64,000 nucleotides of DNA from Nocardia acidivorans NBRC 108247 (GCF_001625085.1 NZ_BDAW01000036.1:25830-89829), one strand, 5' to 3'; numbered from the stretch's first letter, positions 23,222 through 32,627 are shown. Numbers and translations are program-made. The notes: generated by a model not told the origin, from the letters alone.

Positions 23222-23245
23222 GCCCCCGGCCACGCGGCCGGGGGC
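23222..23245. terminator. Bidirectional GC hairpin terminator
   Basis: Ten-base perfect arms (GCCCCCGGCC at 23222-23231 and GGCCGGGGGC at 23236-23245) around ACGC, between the convergent lipase and carboxylase stops. Confidence 0.75.
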
Positions 23246-23260
23246 GGTGACGTCGCTACC

Positions 23261-24838
23261 TCACATCGGGAAGAGGTTGTGCTTGCGCGGGTTGTGCTTG
23301 CGCACCGCACCCTTGTCGCGCAGCAACTGCAGGGCCTTGCGGATCTCCAGGCGGGTCGCCGAGGGCTCGATGACCGCGTCGATATAGCCGCGCTCGGCCG
23401 CGGTCCACGGGGTGGCGACGGTGGCGTTGTAGAAGTCGATCATGCCCTGCCGCACCGCCTCCCGCTCCTCCGGCGGGGTGGCCTCGAGCTGGCGCTTGCC
23501 CACGATCGGGATCATGGACTCCGCGCCCATGACCGCCAGTCGCGCGGTCGGCCAGGCCAGCGAGATATCCGCGCCGAGTTGCTTGCAGCCCATGACCGCG
23601 TAGCCGCCGCCGTACGCCTTGCGGGTCACGACGGTGACGATCGGAACGGTCGCCTCGATGAGCGCGCGGAACATGCGCCCGCCGCGCTTGATGACGTGGT
23701 TGCGCTCCTCGTCCACGCCCGGCAACACGCCCGGGGTGTCGACCACGTAGACCAGCGGCATATTGAAGGCGTCGCAGAGCCGGATGAAATGCGCGGCCTT
23801 GTCCGAGCAGGCGGCATCGAGCGCGCCGCCGAGCACCAGCGGCTGATTGGCGATCACACCGACCGGCCGGCCGTCGACACGCGCGAACCCGGTAATGAGA
23901 TTCGCGGAGGTCTTCTCGCTGATCTCGTGGAATTCACCGTCGTCGAAGATGCGCAGCAGGATCTCGTGCATGTCGTAGCCGACCTTGTCGGCATCGGGCA
24001 TGAACCTGTCCAGTTCGCGATCGGTATCGGTGAGTTCGGGCTCGAGGCCAGGATTGATCACCGGCGGCTGTTCCAGGCAGCTGGTCGGCAGGTAGCTCAG
24101 GTAGTCGCGCACCCACTTGTAGGCGTCGGCCTCGGTCTTGGCGACGTGGTGCACGGTGCCGTTCCGCTCCAGCGCCCGCGCGCCGCCCAACTCCTCGGCG
24201 GTGACGATCGACCCGGTCACGGCCCGGATGACCTCCGGACCGGTGACGAACATGTACGAATCCTCGGTCGCCACCAGGACATCCATATTGATGGGCCCGT
24301 AGACCGAACCGGCCGCGCACTTGCCGAGCATGACCGCGACCATCGGCACGTAACCGGAGAGGTCTTCCTGCAACCGGCACATGATGGCGTACCAGGCCAG
24401 CGACGCGACGCCGTCCTGAATGCGCGCGCCGCCGGAGTCGTTGATGCAGACCACCGGGCACGCGTTGTTGTACGCGAAGTCCATGGCCGCCTTGACGCGG
24501 CGACCGAACATCTCGCTGACCGATCCGCCGTACACGGTCTGATCGTGCGAGATGACCACGACCGGGCGGCCGTCGATATAGCCGCGCCCGGTGATCACGC
24601 CGTCGCCGTAGTAGGCGTTGGGGTTGCCGGGCTGGCGGATGAGGGCGCCCATCTCGACGAAGGTCCCCGGGTCCAGCAGCATTTGCGCGCGTTCTCGCGC
24701 ACTCGGGATGCCTTTGGCGCGTCGCTTGGCAATGCCCTTCTCGCCGGATGGTTCTTCGGCGATCTCCAGGAGCTTGCGCAGTTCCGCCAGCTTCTCCGCG
24801 GTACCCGTCATTACTTCGGTCTTGCCTTTCGCGTTCAT
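23261..24838 (-). CDS. Acyl-CoA carboxylase carboxyltransferase subunit, AccD4-like
   Basis: A 525-residue biotin-dependent carboxyltransferase beta subunit that moves carboxyl from biotin to an acyl-CoA. The N-domain has DGVITGRGYIDGRPVVVISHDQ (broken around residue 80-100), CINDSGGARIQDGV (about 131-144) and LGKCAAGSVYGP; the C-domain has VDTPGVLPGVDEE and KRGGRMFRAL, then RKAYGGGYAVMGCKQLGAD. The tail (LLRDKGAVRKHNPRKHNLFPM, cut at 20) and the PSARERAQ start segment are closer to mycobacterial AccD4, which carboxylates long acyl-CoA for mycolate condensation, than to AccD5 or AccD6. The pks13-fadD32 partners are absent here, so it is a paralogue. Confidence 0.9.
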   Translation of the reverse strand: MNAKGKTEVMTGTAEKLAELRKLLEIAEEPSGEKGIAKRRAKGIPSARERAQMLLDPGTFVEMGALIRQPGNPNAYYGDGVITGRGYIDGRPVVVISHDQTVYGGSVSEMFGRRVKAAMDFAYNNACPVVCINDSGGARIQDGVASLAWYAIMCRLQEDLSGYVPMVAVMLGKCAAGSVYGPINMDVLVATEDSYMFVTGPEVIRAVTGSIVTAEELGGARALERNGTVHHVAKTEADAYKWVRDYLSYLPTSCLEQPPVINPGLEPELTDTDRELDRFMPDADKVGYDMHEILLRIFDDGEFHEISEKTSANLITGFARVDGRPVGVIANQPLVLGGALDAACSDKAAHFIRLCDAFNMPLVYVVDTPGVLPGVDEERNHVIKRGGRMFRALIEATVPIVTVVTRKAYGGGYAVMGCKQLGADISLAWPTARLAVMGAESMIPIVGKRQLEATPPEEREAVRQGMIDFYNATVATPWTAAERGYIDAVIEPSATRLEIRKALQLLRDKGAVRKHNPRKHNLFPM

Positions 24839-24992
24839 CAGGTGGGCCGGATCGCAGCCCGGTCGAGCCGGATCGGCGGCTCAGCCCGCCACGGTACCTG
24901 GCACACCCGGGTCCTAACCACCGAACGCCTCGGTAACCTGTGCCGGGCACCACAGCGGACCAACCGGCTGGGACAGGGATACACTGCGCCCC

Positions 24993-26372
24993 GTGAGCTC
25001 ACCGATGACAGTGCGGGCGGGGGCGCCCGAGGTGATCCGGCCGGACCTGGATACGTTCGGGTTCTCCGAGATGCGCCGAACGGCGATCGTGGGTGCGGTA
25101 CTGGGCGGATCGGTCACCCGCAGCGTGCTACGCGGCGGCCTGCGCAAGGCTACGCGCAAGCGCGCGGTGGCCGAGGGCATGGTGAACGGATTCGAATCGC
25201 TGGGCCCGATGTTCGTGAAGCTGGGCCAGTTGATCGCCTCCTCACCGGGGGCCTTCCCGCGCGAACTCGCCGATGCCTGCCTGCGCTGCCTGGACGATAT
25301 GGCCCCGTTCCCGTCCGCGGACGCGCGGGCCATCATCGAGGGTGATCTCGGCAAGCCCATCTCGGAGCTGTTCTGCTCGTTCGACGACGAACCGCTCTCG
25401 GCGGCCTCGATCGCCCAGGTGCACGCCTGCGTGCTGCGCGACGGCCGCCCCGCGGTGGTGAAGGTGCAGCGACCCGAGATCGCCAAGCGCATGATCGTTG
25501 ATCTGCGCGCGGCCATGAAACTGGCTCGGGCGCTGGAGAAGCGCTCGGAGAACGCGCGGGTGGCCAACGCGCAGGCCGTGGTTCGCGATCTGTACGAGGC
25601 GACCGTGGCGGAGTTGAACTTCCTCATCGAGGCCGATAACCAGACCCGCGCCCGGCAGAACCTCGCCGCCTTCGGCGACAACACCAATGTGGTTGTCCCC
25701 GAGGTCTACTGGGAGCACTGCGGTCCGCGCGTGCTGTGCATGGAACGCATGCGCGGTATGCCACTGGACCGCTTCGACGATATTCGCGCGGTGCACCCGG
25801 ATTCGGAGCTGTTGATCCGCCGCCTGGTCAAGGCGTGGATGGAATCGGTTGCGGTGCACGGACTTTTCCACGGCGATGTGCACGCGGGCAATCTCTGGCT
25901 GCTCGACGACGGGCGAGTCGCCATGCTGGACTTCGGTATTGTCGGGCGGATGGAGACCGAATGGCGCGAGTTCGTGCGCGCGCTGTTCTACGCCAGCGCC
26001 ATCGACAACGACTTCCGTCCGGTGGCGCGCGCCCTGCGCAAACTCGACCTGGTCGCCGACGACAGCGGTGATGACGCCACCATCGGCCGCCAGCTCGCGG
26101 TGGCGCTGGGGCCGGTGCTCTCGGGCAGCCTCGACAAGCTCGATTTGGGCGTGGTCGCGGCCCGCCTGCTCGAATTCGGTAAGCGCCGTGGCGCTTCCGG
26201 TCCCGAACAATTGATCATGATGGGGAAACAACTCGGCTATTTCGAACGATATGCCGTGGCGTTGGCCCCCGGCTGGAAACTCGGCCGAGACCTGTTCCTG
26301 TTCCGCAATATCTTCCCAACTGAAGTAGCCGCCAAAATTGCCGAGGAAGGCGCCGAACTCCCCGTCGACTGA
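24993..26372 (+). CDS. ABC1/UbiB-family atypical kinase-like protein
   Basis: A 459-residue protein starting at GTG 24993. It carries the family marks FVKLGQLIASSPG (KxGQ, about residues 74-86), AASIAQVHA (AAS nucleotide loop, about 137-145), VVKVQRP (about 156-162), GLFHGDVHAGNLWLLDDG (catalytic loop, about 290-307) and LDFGIVG (DFG, about 312-318). These proteins are ATPases tied to isoprenoid quinone or lipid homeostasis. Nothing nearby belongs to quinone synthesis. It lies upstream of a mycolyltransferase gene, 39 bases apart, so a role in envelope lipid handling is possible. Confidence 0.9.
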   Translation: MSSPMTVRAGAPEVIRPDLDTFGFSEMRRTAIVGAVLGGSVTRSVLRGGLRKATRKRAVAEGMVNGFESLGPMFVKLGQLIASSPGAFPRELADACLRCLDDMAPFPSADARAIIEGDLGKPISELFCSFDDEPLSAASIAQVHACVLRDGRPAVVKVQRPEIAKRMIVDLRAAMKLARALEKRSENARVANAQAVVRDLYEATVAELNFLIEADNQTRARQNLAAFGDNTNVVVPEVYWEHCGPRVLCMERMRGMPLDRFDDIRAVHPDSELLIRRLVKAWMESVAVHGLFHGDVHAGNLWLLDDGRVAMLDFGIVGRMETEWREFVRALFYASAIDNDFRPVARALRKLDLVADDSGDDATIGRQLAVALGPVLSGSLDKLDLGVVAARLLEFGKRRGASGPEQLIMMGKQLGYFERYAVALAPGWKLGRDLFLFRNIFPTEVAAKIAEEGAELPVD

Positions 26373-26411
26373 CGGGGGCGACGGTGTCACTGGATTGGAT
26401 TTGACTGTTCG

Positions 26412-27419
26412 ATGAAGCTCTCCGCACTACTCCGGACCACCGCCGTAGCTCTCACCGCGGCATTGTCCGTGGCCACGCTCGGCACCTCCGCCGCCTCGGC
26501 GGACCCGGACAAGCCCTCCGCGATCAGCTCGATCACCAAGGAGGGCCGCACCTGGCATATGAAGGTGTACTCCGCGTCCATGGGCCGCGATATCACCATC
26601 GATGTGCAGCGCCCGCTCGACGAGTCCACTCCCGCGCCGAACCTGTACATGCTCAACGGCCTGGACGGCGGTGAGGGCACCGCGAACTGGAAGGCGCAGA
26701 CCAAGGCCATCGAATGGCTGGCCGACAAGCCGGTCAATGTCATTCAGCCGATCGGCGGCCTGGGCAGCTACTACACCGACTGGGAGAAGACCGATCCCCG
26801 GCTGGGCCTGAACAAGTGGCGCACCTTCTTCACCGAGGAGCTGCCCCCGCTGCTGGACGACGCGCTGCACTCCACCGGTGTGAACGCGCTGACCGGCCTG
26901 TCCACCTCGGGCACCTCGGTACTGCAGCTCGCCGAGGCGAAGCCGGGTCTGTGGAAGGCCGTGGCCGCGTACAGCGGTTGCGCCCAGATCGCCGATCCCG
27001 CCGGTAAGCAGTTCGTGAAGCTGGCCACCGAGACCTGGGCCGGCGGCAATACCGAGAATATGTACGGCCCGAGCGACAGCCCGCTGTGGGCCGCCAACGA
27101 TCCGGTCATCAATGCCGAGAAGCTGCGCGGCACACTGCTTTACGTCTCCAGCGGCAGCGGCATCCCGCTCGCCTCGGACGTCCAGTACTACCTGGGCAGC
27201 GCCCCCGGCGTCATGGGCGGTGTCAACCTGGGCCTCGGCATGATCATCGAGGGCGCGGTCAACGCCTGCACCATGAACCTCAAGAGCCGCCTCGACGGTC
27301 TGAACATCCCCGCCACCTACCAGTTCAACCCGGTAGGCACCCACTACTGGCCCTACTGGGACGAGGCCCTGCACAACTCCTGGCCCATCCTGGCCCAGGG
27401 CATGGGCATCCCCGCCTGA
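26412..27419 (+). CDS. Secreted mycolyltransferase (antigen 85 family)
   Basis: A 335-residue secreted esterase-fold protein with a Sec signal peptide (residues 1-30, ending SAASA). It keeps the antigen-85 elements LNGLDGGEGTANW (about residues 76-88), the nucleophile elbow GLSTSGTS (about 163-170) and the C-terminal GTHYWPYW histidine (about 315-322). The family transfers mycolic acids from trehalose monomycolate to trehalose or arabinogalactan outside the membrane. The gene ends at a strong hairpin at 27427-27485. Confidence 0.9.
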   Translation: MKLSALLRTTAVALTAALSVATLGTSAASADPDKPSAISSITKEGRTWHMKVYSASMGRDITIDVQRPLDESTPAPNLYMLNGLDGGEGTANWKAQTKAIEWLADKPVNVIQPIGGLGSYYTDWEKTDPRLGLNKWRTFFTEELPPLLDDALHSTGVNALTGLSTSGTSVLQLAEAKPGLWKAVAAYSGCAQIADPAGKQFVKLATETWAGGNTENMYGPSDSPLWAANDPVINAEKLRGTLLYVSSGSGIPLASDVQYYLGSAPGVMGGVNLGLGMIIEGAVNACTMNLKSRLDGLNIPATYQFNPVGTHYWPYWDEALHNSWPILAQGMGIPA

Positions 27420-27426
27420 TTTTCCG

Positions 27427-27492
27427 ACGTGCATGTCATGGCGCGGGCAAACGTCGAGAGACCGCCCGCGGCATGACATGCACGTTTTGTTT
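27427..27492 (+). terminator. Long hairpin with U tract, 29 bases before the next gene
   Basis: Arms of 22 bases (27427-27448 and 27464-27485) match at 21 positions around a 15-base loop, followed by TTTTGTTTG (27485-27493). A classical intrinsic terminator for the mycolyltransferase. Because the carboxylase start is at 27514, it could also work as an attenuator on that gene. Confidence 0.85.
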
Positions 27493-27513
27493 GTCGGCTG
27501 CGAGGATGGCGGG

Positions 27514-30500
27514 ATGTATGTTGTCGTAGCCAATCGGGGCGAGGTCGCGGTTCGGGTGGTGCGGGGGGCGCGGGAGTGGGGGTATTCCACGCTCGTGTTG
27601 CATACCGCGGAGGAGGGCGAGAGCCTGGGGGTGCGGTTGGCCGATGAGGCCGTGCGATTGCCGGGGCAGGGGGCCGCGGCCTATCTCGATATCGATGAGG
27701 TGGTGCGGGCGGCGCGTACGGCGGGGGACGGGGCGCTCGTGCATCCGGGGTACGGATTCCTCAGTGAGAGTGCCGAATTCGCCACCGCCTGTGCCGCGGC
27801 GGGGCTGGTGTTCGTGGGGCCGTCGCCCGAGGTGCTGCGTTTGTTCGGGGACAAGATCGCGGCGCGGGCGGCAGCCGAAGCGGCTGGGCTGCCGGTGATT
27901 CCGGCGACGTCGGGGGTTGTCTCGCCCGAGCCGATCGCGGAATTGCTTGCGGCACATCCGAATGGGGTGATGATCAAGGCCGCGGCGGGCGGTGGTGGTC
28001 GCGGGATGCGGGTGGTGCGCGATATCGCCGAGGTGGCCGCGGCGTTCGAGCGGTGCCGGGCGGAGGCCCTGGCCGGGTTCGGCGATGACACCGCGTACGC
28101 CGAGGCCTTGATCGGCGCTGCCCGGCATATCGAGGTGCAGATCATCGCCGACGGCGAGCGGGCGATCGCGGTGGGGGATCGCGATTGCAGTGTGCAGCGG
28201 CGGCAGCAGAAATTGATCGAGGTCGCGCCCGCGCCGAATCTGGTTGCGGGCCTGCGGGAACGGTTGCATGAGCAGGCCGTGCGGCTGGCCGAGTCGGTGC
28301 GGTGCCGGGGTGTGATCACCGTCGAATTCCTGGTCGCCGGTGCGGAATCCTGGTTTCTCGAGGTGAATCCGAGATTGCAGGTCGAGCACACCATCACCGA
28401 GGAGGTGACGGGACTGGATCTGGTTGCCGTGCAATGGGAGTTGGCGCGCGGGCGCGGTCTAGACGAGCTCGAACTGGAATCTGTCACACCGCGGGGGTAT
28501 GCGGTGCAGGTGCGGGTGAATGCCGAAATCGTCACCGCCGGTGGGGAAGTGCTGCCGAGTACCGGGACCCTGACCCAGTTCGCCGCGCCGACGGGCAGCG
28601 GGGTGCGGGTGGATACGGCCGCGGGGATCGGTCTGCGGCAGGACGCCCGATTCGATTCGCTGCTGGCGAAGGTCATCGCGCGCGGGCCGTCCTATCCGGC
28701 CGCGGTGCGCCGCGCGGCGGATGCGCTGACCGAGACGGTGATCGCCGGTGTCGAGACGAATCTCGCGGTGCAGCGGGCGGTGCTGGACGAGTTGGTCGCC
28801 GCGAGCCCGGTATCGACCTCGTGGTACGAGGACCGAGTGGATGCATTCGTCGCCAAGGCAGCGGATTACATTCCGGTGTCCGCCGCGGTCGCGGATTCGG
28901 TTGTCGCGGTGGACACCCCGGAGCTGGCGAATGATGAGCAAGCCTTGCGTTCGCCCATGGGCGGTACCGTGGTCTCGCTCGTCGAACCCGGCACGGTGGT
29001 GCCCGCCGGTGCCGAGGTCATGGTGCTGGAGGCGATGAAGATGCAGCATGTGCTGCGCGCCGACCAGCCGCTGCGGGTGCTGCGCCATCTCGTCGCCCCG
29101 GGCGATGTGATCGATCCGCACGCACCCCTGCTGGTGTGGATCGAGGCGGACCACGACGGCACCGCGCACGAGAGCGCCGAGGTGAACCTGGATGCCCTCC
29201 GCCCCGATCTCGCCGAGGTGCTCGCGCGTCACCAGGTCGGGCAGGACGCGTCCCGCCCCGAGGCCGTGGCCAAGCGACATCGCCTGGGCCGCCGCACCGC
29301 TCGCGAGAACATCGCCGATCTGGTGGATCCGGACAGCTTCCTCGAATACGGCGCATTGGCCGTCGCCGCCCAGCGCTTGCGTCGCAGCCCGGAGGATTTG
29401 ATCGCCAACACCCCCGCCGACGGTCTCATCGCCGGTGTCGCGACCATCAACGCCGAGCGTTTCGGCCGGGATCGGACCCGGGCCGTGGTCATGTCCTACG
29501 ACTACACCGTCCTGGCGGGCACCCAGGGCATGCGCAATCACGCCAAGACCGATCGCATGCTGGAACTCGCGCACGCACAGCGGCTTCCGGTCGTCTTCTT
29601 CACCGAAGGCGGCGGCGGTCGGCCCGGCGATACCGACTATCCCGGAATCTCCGGCCTGGATGTGACCACCTTCCGGGCCATGGGCGCACTCTCGGGTCAT
29701 GTCCCGCTCATCGGCATCGTCTCCGGCCGCTGCTTCGCCGGAAACGCCGCGCTGCTCGGCATGTGCGATGTGGTCATCGCCACCCTCGACGCCAATATCG
29801 GTATGGGCGGACCCGCCATGATCGAGGGCGGCGGCCTGGGTGTGTACGCGCCCGAGGAGGTCGGCCCGATCCAAGTGCAGCGCCGAAACGGAGTGGTGCA
29901 CATGGTCGCCGCCGATGAGGCCGACGCCGTGGCCATCGCCCGCGACTACCTCGCCTACTTCCAGGGTGACCGATCCGACTGGACCGCACCGGATCCCCGC
30001 TTGGCTCGCCATGTCATTCCCGAGGACCGCCTGCGCGCCTTCGATATTCGCGCCGCAGTCGAATCGGTCGCCGATGTGGACTCGATCCTGGAACTCCGGC
30101 GGGACTGGGCCACCGGCATCGTCACCGCGCTGATCCGCGTCGAGGGCCGGCCGTACGGCCTCATCGCCAACAACTGCCACTACCTCGGCGGTGCCATCGA
30201 CGCTCCCGCCGCCGATAAACTCAGCGCCTTTCTGCGACTCTGCGACGCCCACCGGCTGCCGGTCGTATCACTGTGCGATACACCGGGTTTCATGGTCGGA
30301 CCGGAGGCCGAAACGCATGCCACGGTGACGAAGTTCAGCCGTCTGTTCATCGACGCGGCTGCCCTGACCGTCCCCTGGGGCACCGTCATCCTGCGCAAGG
30401 GTTACGGTCTCGGCGCACAGGCCATGGCGGCGGGCTCATTCCGCGCGCCGACCTTCGTGATCGCCTGGCCCACCGGGGAAATCGGCGGTATGGGCCTGGA

Positions 30501-30693
30501 AGGCGCGGTCCGCCTGGGCTTCGCCAAGGAACTCGCCGCCATCGAGTACCCCGCCGCCCGGCAGAGCGCCTTCGACAATCTCGTCCAACTCGCCTACGCC
30601 AATGGCAAAGCCCTCACCGCCGCCACCGTCCTGGAACTCGACGATGTCATCGATCCCGCCGATACCCGCCGCTGGATCACGACCCTGCGGTGA
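27514..30693 (+). CDS. Single-chain acyl-CoA carboxylase (biotin carboxylase-BCCP-carboxyltransferase)
   Basis: A 1059-residue protein that carries every catalytic part of a biotin-dependent carboxylase. Residues about 1-445 are biotin carboxylase (ANRGEVAVRVVR, the ATP-grasp loop KAAAGGGGRGMRVV, EVNPRLQVEHTITEE). About 470-545 is a biotinyl carrier with EAMKM and biotin-accepting Lys509. About 565-1059 is a two-lobed carboxyltransferase (TEGGGGRPGDTDY, LCDTPGFMVGPEAE). The order matches the single-chain long-chain acyl-CoA carboxylases described from Mycobacterium avium. ATG 27514 is chosen because the biotin carboxylase fold begins there. The substrate is probably medium or long acyl-CoA (inferred). 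Confidence 0.92.
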   Translation: MYVVVANRGEVAVRVVRGAREWGYSTLVLHTAEEGESLGVRLADEAVRLPGQGAAAYLDIDEVVRAARTAGDGALVHPGYGFLSESAEFATACAAAGLVFVGPSPEVLRLFGDKIAARAAAEAAGLPVIPATSGVVSPEPIAELLAAHPNGVMIKAAAGGGGRGMRVVRDIAEVAAAFERCRAEALAGFGDDTAYAEALIGAARHIEVQIIADGERAIAVGDRDCSVQRRQQKLIEVAPAPNLVAGLRERLHEQAVRLAESVRCRGVITVEFLVAGAESWFLEVNPRLQVEHTITEEVTGLDLVAVQWELARGRGLDELELESVTPRGYAVQVRVNAEIVTAGGEVLPSTGTLTQFAAPTGSGVRVDTAAGIGLRQDARFDSLLAKVIARGPSYPAAVRRAADALTETVIAGVETNLAVQRAVLDELVAASPVSTSWYEDRVDAFVAKAADYIPVSAAVADSVVAVDTPELANDEQALRSPMGGTVVSLVEPGTVVPAGAEVMVLEAMKMQHVLRADQPLRVLRHLVAPGDVIDPHAPLLVWIEADHDGTAHESAEVNLDALRPDLAEVLARHQVGQDASRPEAVAKRHRLGRRTARENIADLVDPDSFLEYGALAVAAQRLRRSPEDLIANTPADGLIAGVATINAERFGRDRTRAVVMSYDYTVLAGTQGMRNHAKTDRMLELAHAQRLPVVFFTEGGGGRPGDTDYPGISGLDVTTFRAMGALSGHVPLIGIVSGRCFAGNAALLGMCDVVIATLDANIGMGGPAMIEGGGLGVYAPEEVGPIQVQRRNGVVHMVAADEADAVAIARDYLAYFQGDRSDWTAPDPRLARHVIPEDRLRAFDIRAAVESVADVDSILELRRDWATGIVTALIRVEGRPYGLIANNCHYLGGAIDAPAADKLSAFLRLCDAHRLPVVSLCDTPGFMVGPEAETHATVTKFSRLFIDAAALTVPWGTVILRKGYGLGAQAMAAGSFRAPTFVIAWPTGEIGGMGLEGAVRLGFAKELAAIEYPAARQSAFDNLVQLAYANGKALTAATVLELDDVIDPADTRRWITTLR

Positions 30694-31297
30694 GGGCGGG
30701 CGCGATCACCGCGACAATCTGATCGACCGCGCGGTCGATCGGTCCGGTCGGCTGGAAGAGATGGCTCAGGGCAAGGCGGACAAGGGTTTCGGTCAGTGAG
30801 CTCAGTTCGGTCTCCGAGAGCGCGCTCAGCGCGTACTGCGCGCGGATCATGGCCGTGACCGCTTCGATGGCGCGGCCCAGTACCGGTTCCGGTTCGGTCA
30901 TCAGGACCGGGAGCAGTGCGGTGTCGGGGGCGGTTCGGCCCGCGAGCACCGCCTTCAGCAGCGTGTTGTCCGCGCCGGTGCGCAGGGTGTAGTCGATCGC
31001 CTGGCGCAGACCCCCGACCACATCGTCCGGCGCGGCGGCGAGCGCGGCGGCAATGCCGACCAGGAAGGTGTCGACCTCCTGGCGGATGACGACCTCGGCG
31101 AGGTCGTGCTTATTGGCGAACTCCTTGTACATGACCGGTCGGCTGACGCCGACGTCCTTGGCGAGCCGGGACATATTCACCGCACCCCAGCCCTCGGCGA
31201 CGACGATGCCGCGGGCGGTGTCGATGATCCGCTCGCGCAGGAGTTGGCGCATTTCGGTCTGGAAGTTCGGCGCGTCTGCCACGACCCGATGGTACAT
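30677..31297 (-). CDS. TetR-family regulator of the alkane hydroxylase operon
   Basis: A 206-residue TetR protein from ATG 31297, with AAAGG seven bases upstream; an in-frame ATG at 31327 would add ten residues. The helix-turn-helix is about residues 42-62 (MSRLAKDVGVSRPVMYKEF). It is divergent from alkB with two overlapping palindromes between them. In mycobacteria the TetR gene of this pathway (alkX) follows rubB; here it is divergent. It probably represses alkB until an alkane or fatty acyl ligand binds. Its 3' end overlaps the carboxylase gene by 17 bases. Confidence 0.9.
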   Translation of the reverse strand: MYHRVVADAPNFQTEMRQLLRERIIDTARGIVVAEGWGAVNMSRLAKDVGVSRPVMYKEFANKHDLAEVVIRQEVDTFLVGIAAALAAAPDDVVGGLRQAIDYTLRTGADNTLLKAVLAGRTAPDTALLPVLMTEPEPVLGRAIEAVTAMIRAQYALSALSETELSSLTETLVRLALSHLFQPTGPIDRAVDQIVAVIAPALTAGS

Positions 31298-31336
31298 GGG
31301 CTCGCCTTTCGTCTCTCTCGTTGACATTCGGGCCAC

Positions 31337-31372
31337 AAGTGTATCTACTGAATACACTTCTTCGAGAAGTGT
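31337..31372. promoter_or_regulatory. Double palindrome operator between tetR and alkB
   Basis: AAGTGTAT (31337-31344) pairs with ATACACTT (31352-31359), and ACACTTCT (31354-31361) pairs with AGAAGTGT (31365-31372), so three AAGTGT half-sites alternate over 36 bases. TTGACA at 31321-31326 is a possible -35 for alkB. Two TetR dimers could bind side by side. Confidence 0.75.
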
Positions 31373-31400
31373 AAACGCGGTACATGCAAGGAGATCGACA

Positions 31401-32627
31401 ATGACGACGTCTCGAACCGACGAGTCGACGCCCGTGGCCCCGCCGCCGCAGTGGCGCGACCGCAAGCGCTACCTGTGGCTGTTCGGCCTGGTCGCGCCCA
31501 CCGCGCTATTCCTGACCACGGGTCTGGTGGCGGCGTTCAACCAGCTCGGCTGGCGGGCGGTCGCACCGGTGTGGTGGTGGATCGGCCCGCTGCTGGTCTA
31601 CGTGCTGCTGCCGATCCTGGATCGATTCTTCGGTCCGGACGGCCAGAACCCACCCGATGAGGTGATGGAGTGGCTGGAGAACGATCGCTACTACCGCTAC
31701 TGCGTCTACGCCTACATCCCGTTCCAACTGCTGAGCCTGGTGTACGCCTGCTACCTGTGGACCGCGACGGATCTGTCCTGGCTCGGCATCGACGGCGGCC
31801 TGAGCCTGATCTCCAAGATCGGCCTGGCGCTGAGCATCGGCGTGGTCGGCGGCGTCGGCATCAATACCGCGCACGAACTCGGCCATAAGAAGGCCGAATT
31901 GGAGCGCTGGCTCTCCAAGATCACACTGGCCCAGACGTTCTACGGGCATTTCTACATCGAGCACAACCGCGGCCATCACGTGCGGGTGGCGACACCGGAG
32001 GATCCGGCCAGCTCACGCTTCGGCGAATCCTTCTGGACCTTCCTGCCGCGCAGTGTCTGGGGGAGTCTGCGCTCGTCGTGGGAGCTGGAGGCCGCGCGAT
32101 TGCGGCGACTCGGCAAGCGCCCGTGGACGATTCACAATGACGTGCTGAACGCCTGGCTCATGTCGGTGGTGCTCTGGGGTGCGCTGGCCGCGGTCTTCGG
32201 CCCGATCGTGCTGCCGTTCCTGGTCTTGCAGGCGGTGTACGGCTTCGCCCTGCTGGAGACGGTGAACTATCTCGAGCACTACGGACTGCTGCGCCAGCGC
32301 ACCGCGAGCGGCCGCTACGAGCGCTGCACGCCCGAGCACAGCTGGAACTCCGATCACATTGTCACCAATATCTTCCTGTACCACCTGCAGCGGCACAGCG
32401 ACCATCACGCGAATCCGACTCGGCGCTACCAGATCCTGCGCAGTATGGACGGCGCGCCGAATCTACCCAGCGGCTACGCGAGCATGATCACCCTGGCTTA
32501 CTTCCCGCCACTGTGGCGGTGGGTGATGGATCGCCGGGTGCTCGATCACTACGACGGCGATATCACCCTGGTGAATATCCAGCCCGGTAAGCGCGATCGC
32601 GTGCTCGCCCGGTACGGGGTGCGCTGA
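31401..32627 (+). CDS. alkB: Alkane 1-monooxygenase
   Basis: A 408-residue membrane di-iron hydroxylase that converts n-alkanes to 1-alkanols using electrons from rubredoxin. All histidine motifs are present: HELGHKK (158-164), EHNRGHH (about 190-196), the NYLEHYG element (about 292-298) and LQRHSDHHANPTRRYQ (about 330-345). Six hydrophobic segments frame them. Start ATG 31401 has AAGGAG behind it. The stop overlaps the rubA1 start by one base, giving tight stoichiometry in the alkB-rubA1-rubA2-rubB operon. Confidence 0.96.
   Translation: MTTSRTDESTPVAPPPQWRDRKRYLWLFGLVAPTALFLTTGLVAAFNQLGWRAVAPVWWWIGPLLVYVLLPILDRFFGPDGQNPPDEVMEWLENDRYYRYCVYAYIPFQLLSLVYACYLWTATDLSWLGIDGGLSLISKIGLALSIGVVGGVGINTAHELGHKKAELERWLSKITLAQTFYGHFYIEHNRGHHVRVATPEDPASSRFGESFWTFLPRSVWGSLRSSWELEAARLRRLGKRPWTIHNDVLNAWLMSVVLWGALAAVFGPIVLPFLVLQAVYGFALLETVNYLEHYGLLRQRTASGRYERCTPEHSWNSDHIVTNIFLYHLQRHSDHHANPTRRYQILRSMDGAPNLPSGYASMITLAYFPPLWRWVMDRRVLDHYDGDITLVNIQPGKRDRVLARYGVR

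Noticed and set aside
23279..25345. Very long plus-strand frame opposite accD
   Set aside because: Antisense shadow of a well-recognised carboxyltransferase; its translation has no recognisable domain.
28459..30252. Long minus-strand frame opposite the single-chain carboxylase
   Set aside because: Shadow frame; the plus strand encodes an unbroken carboxylase with all motifs.
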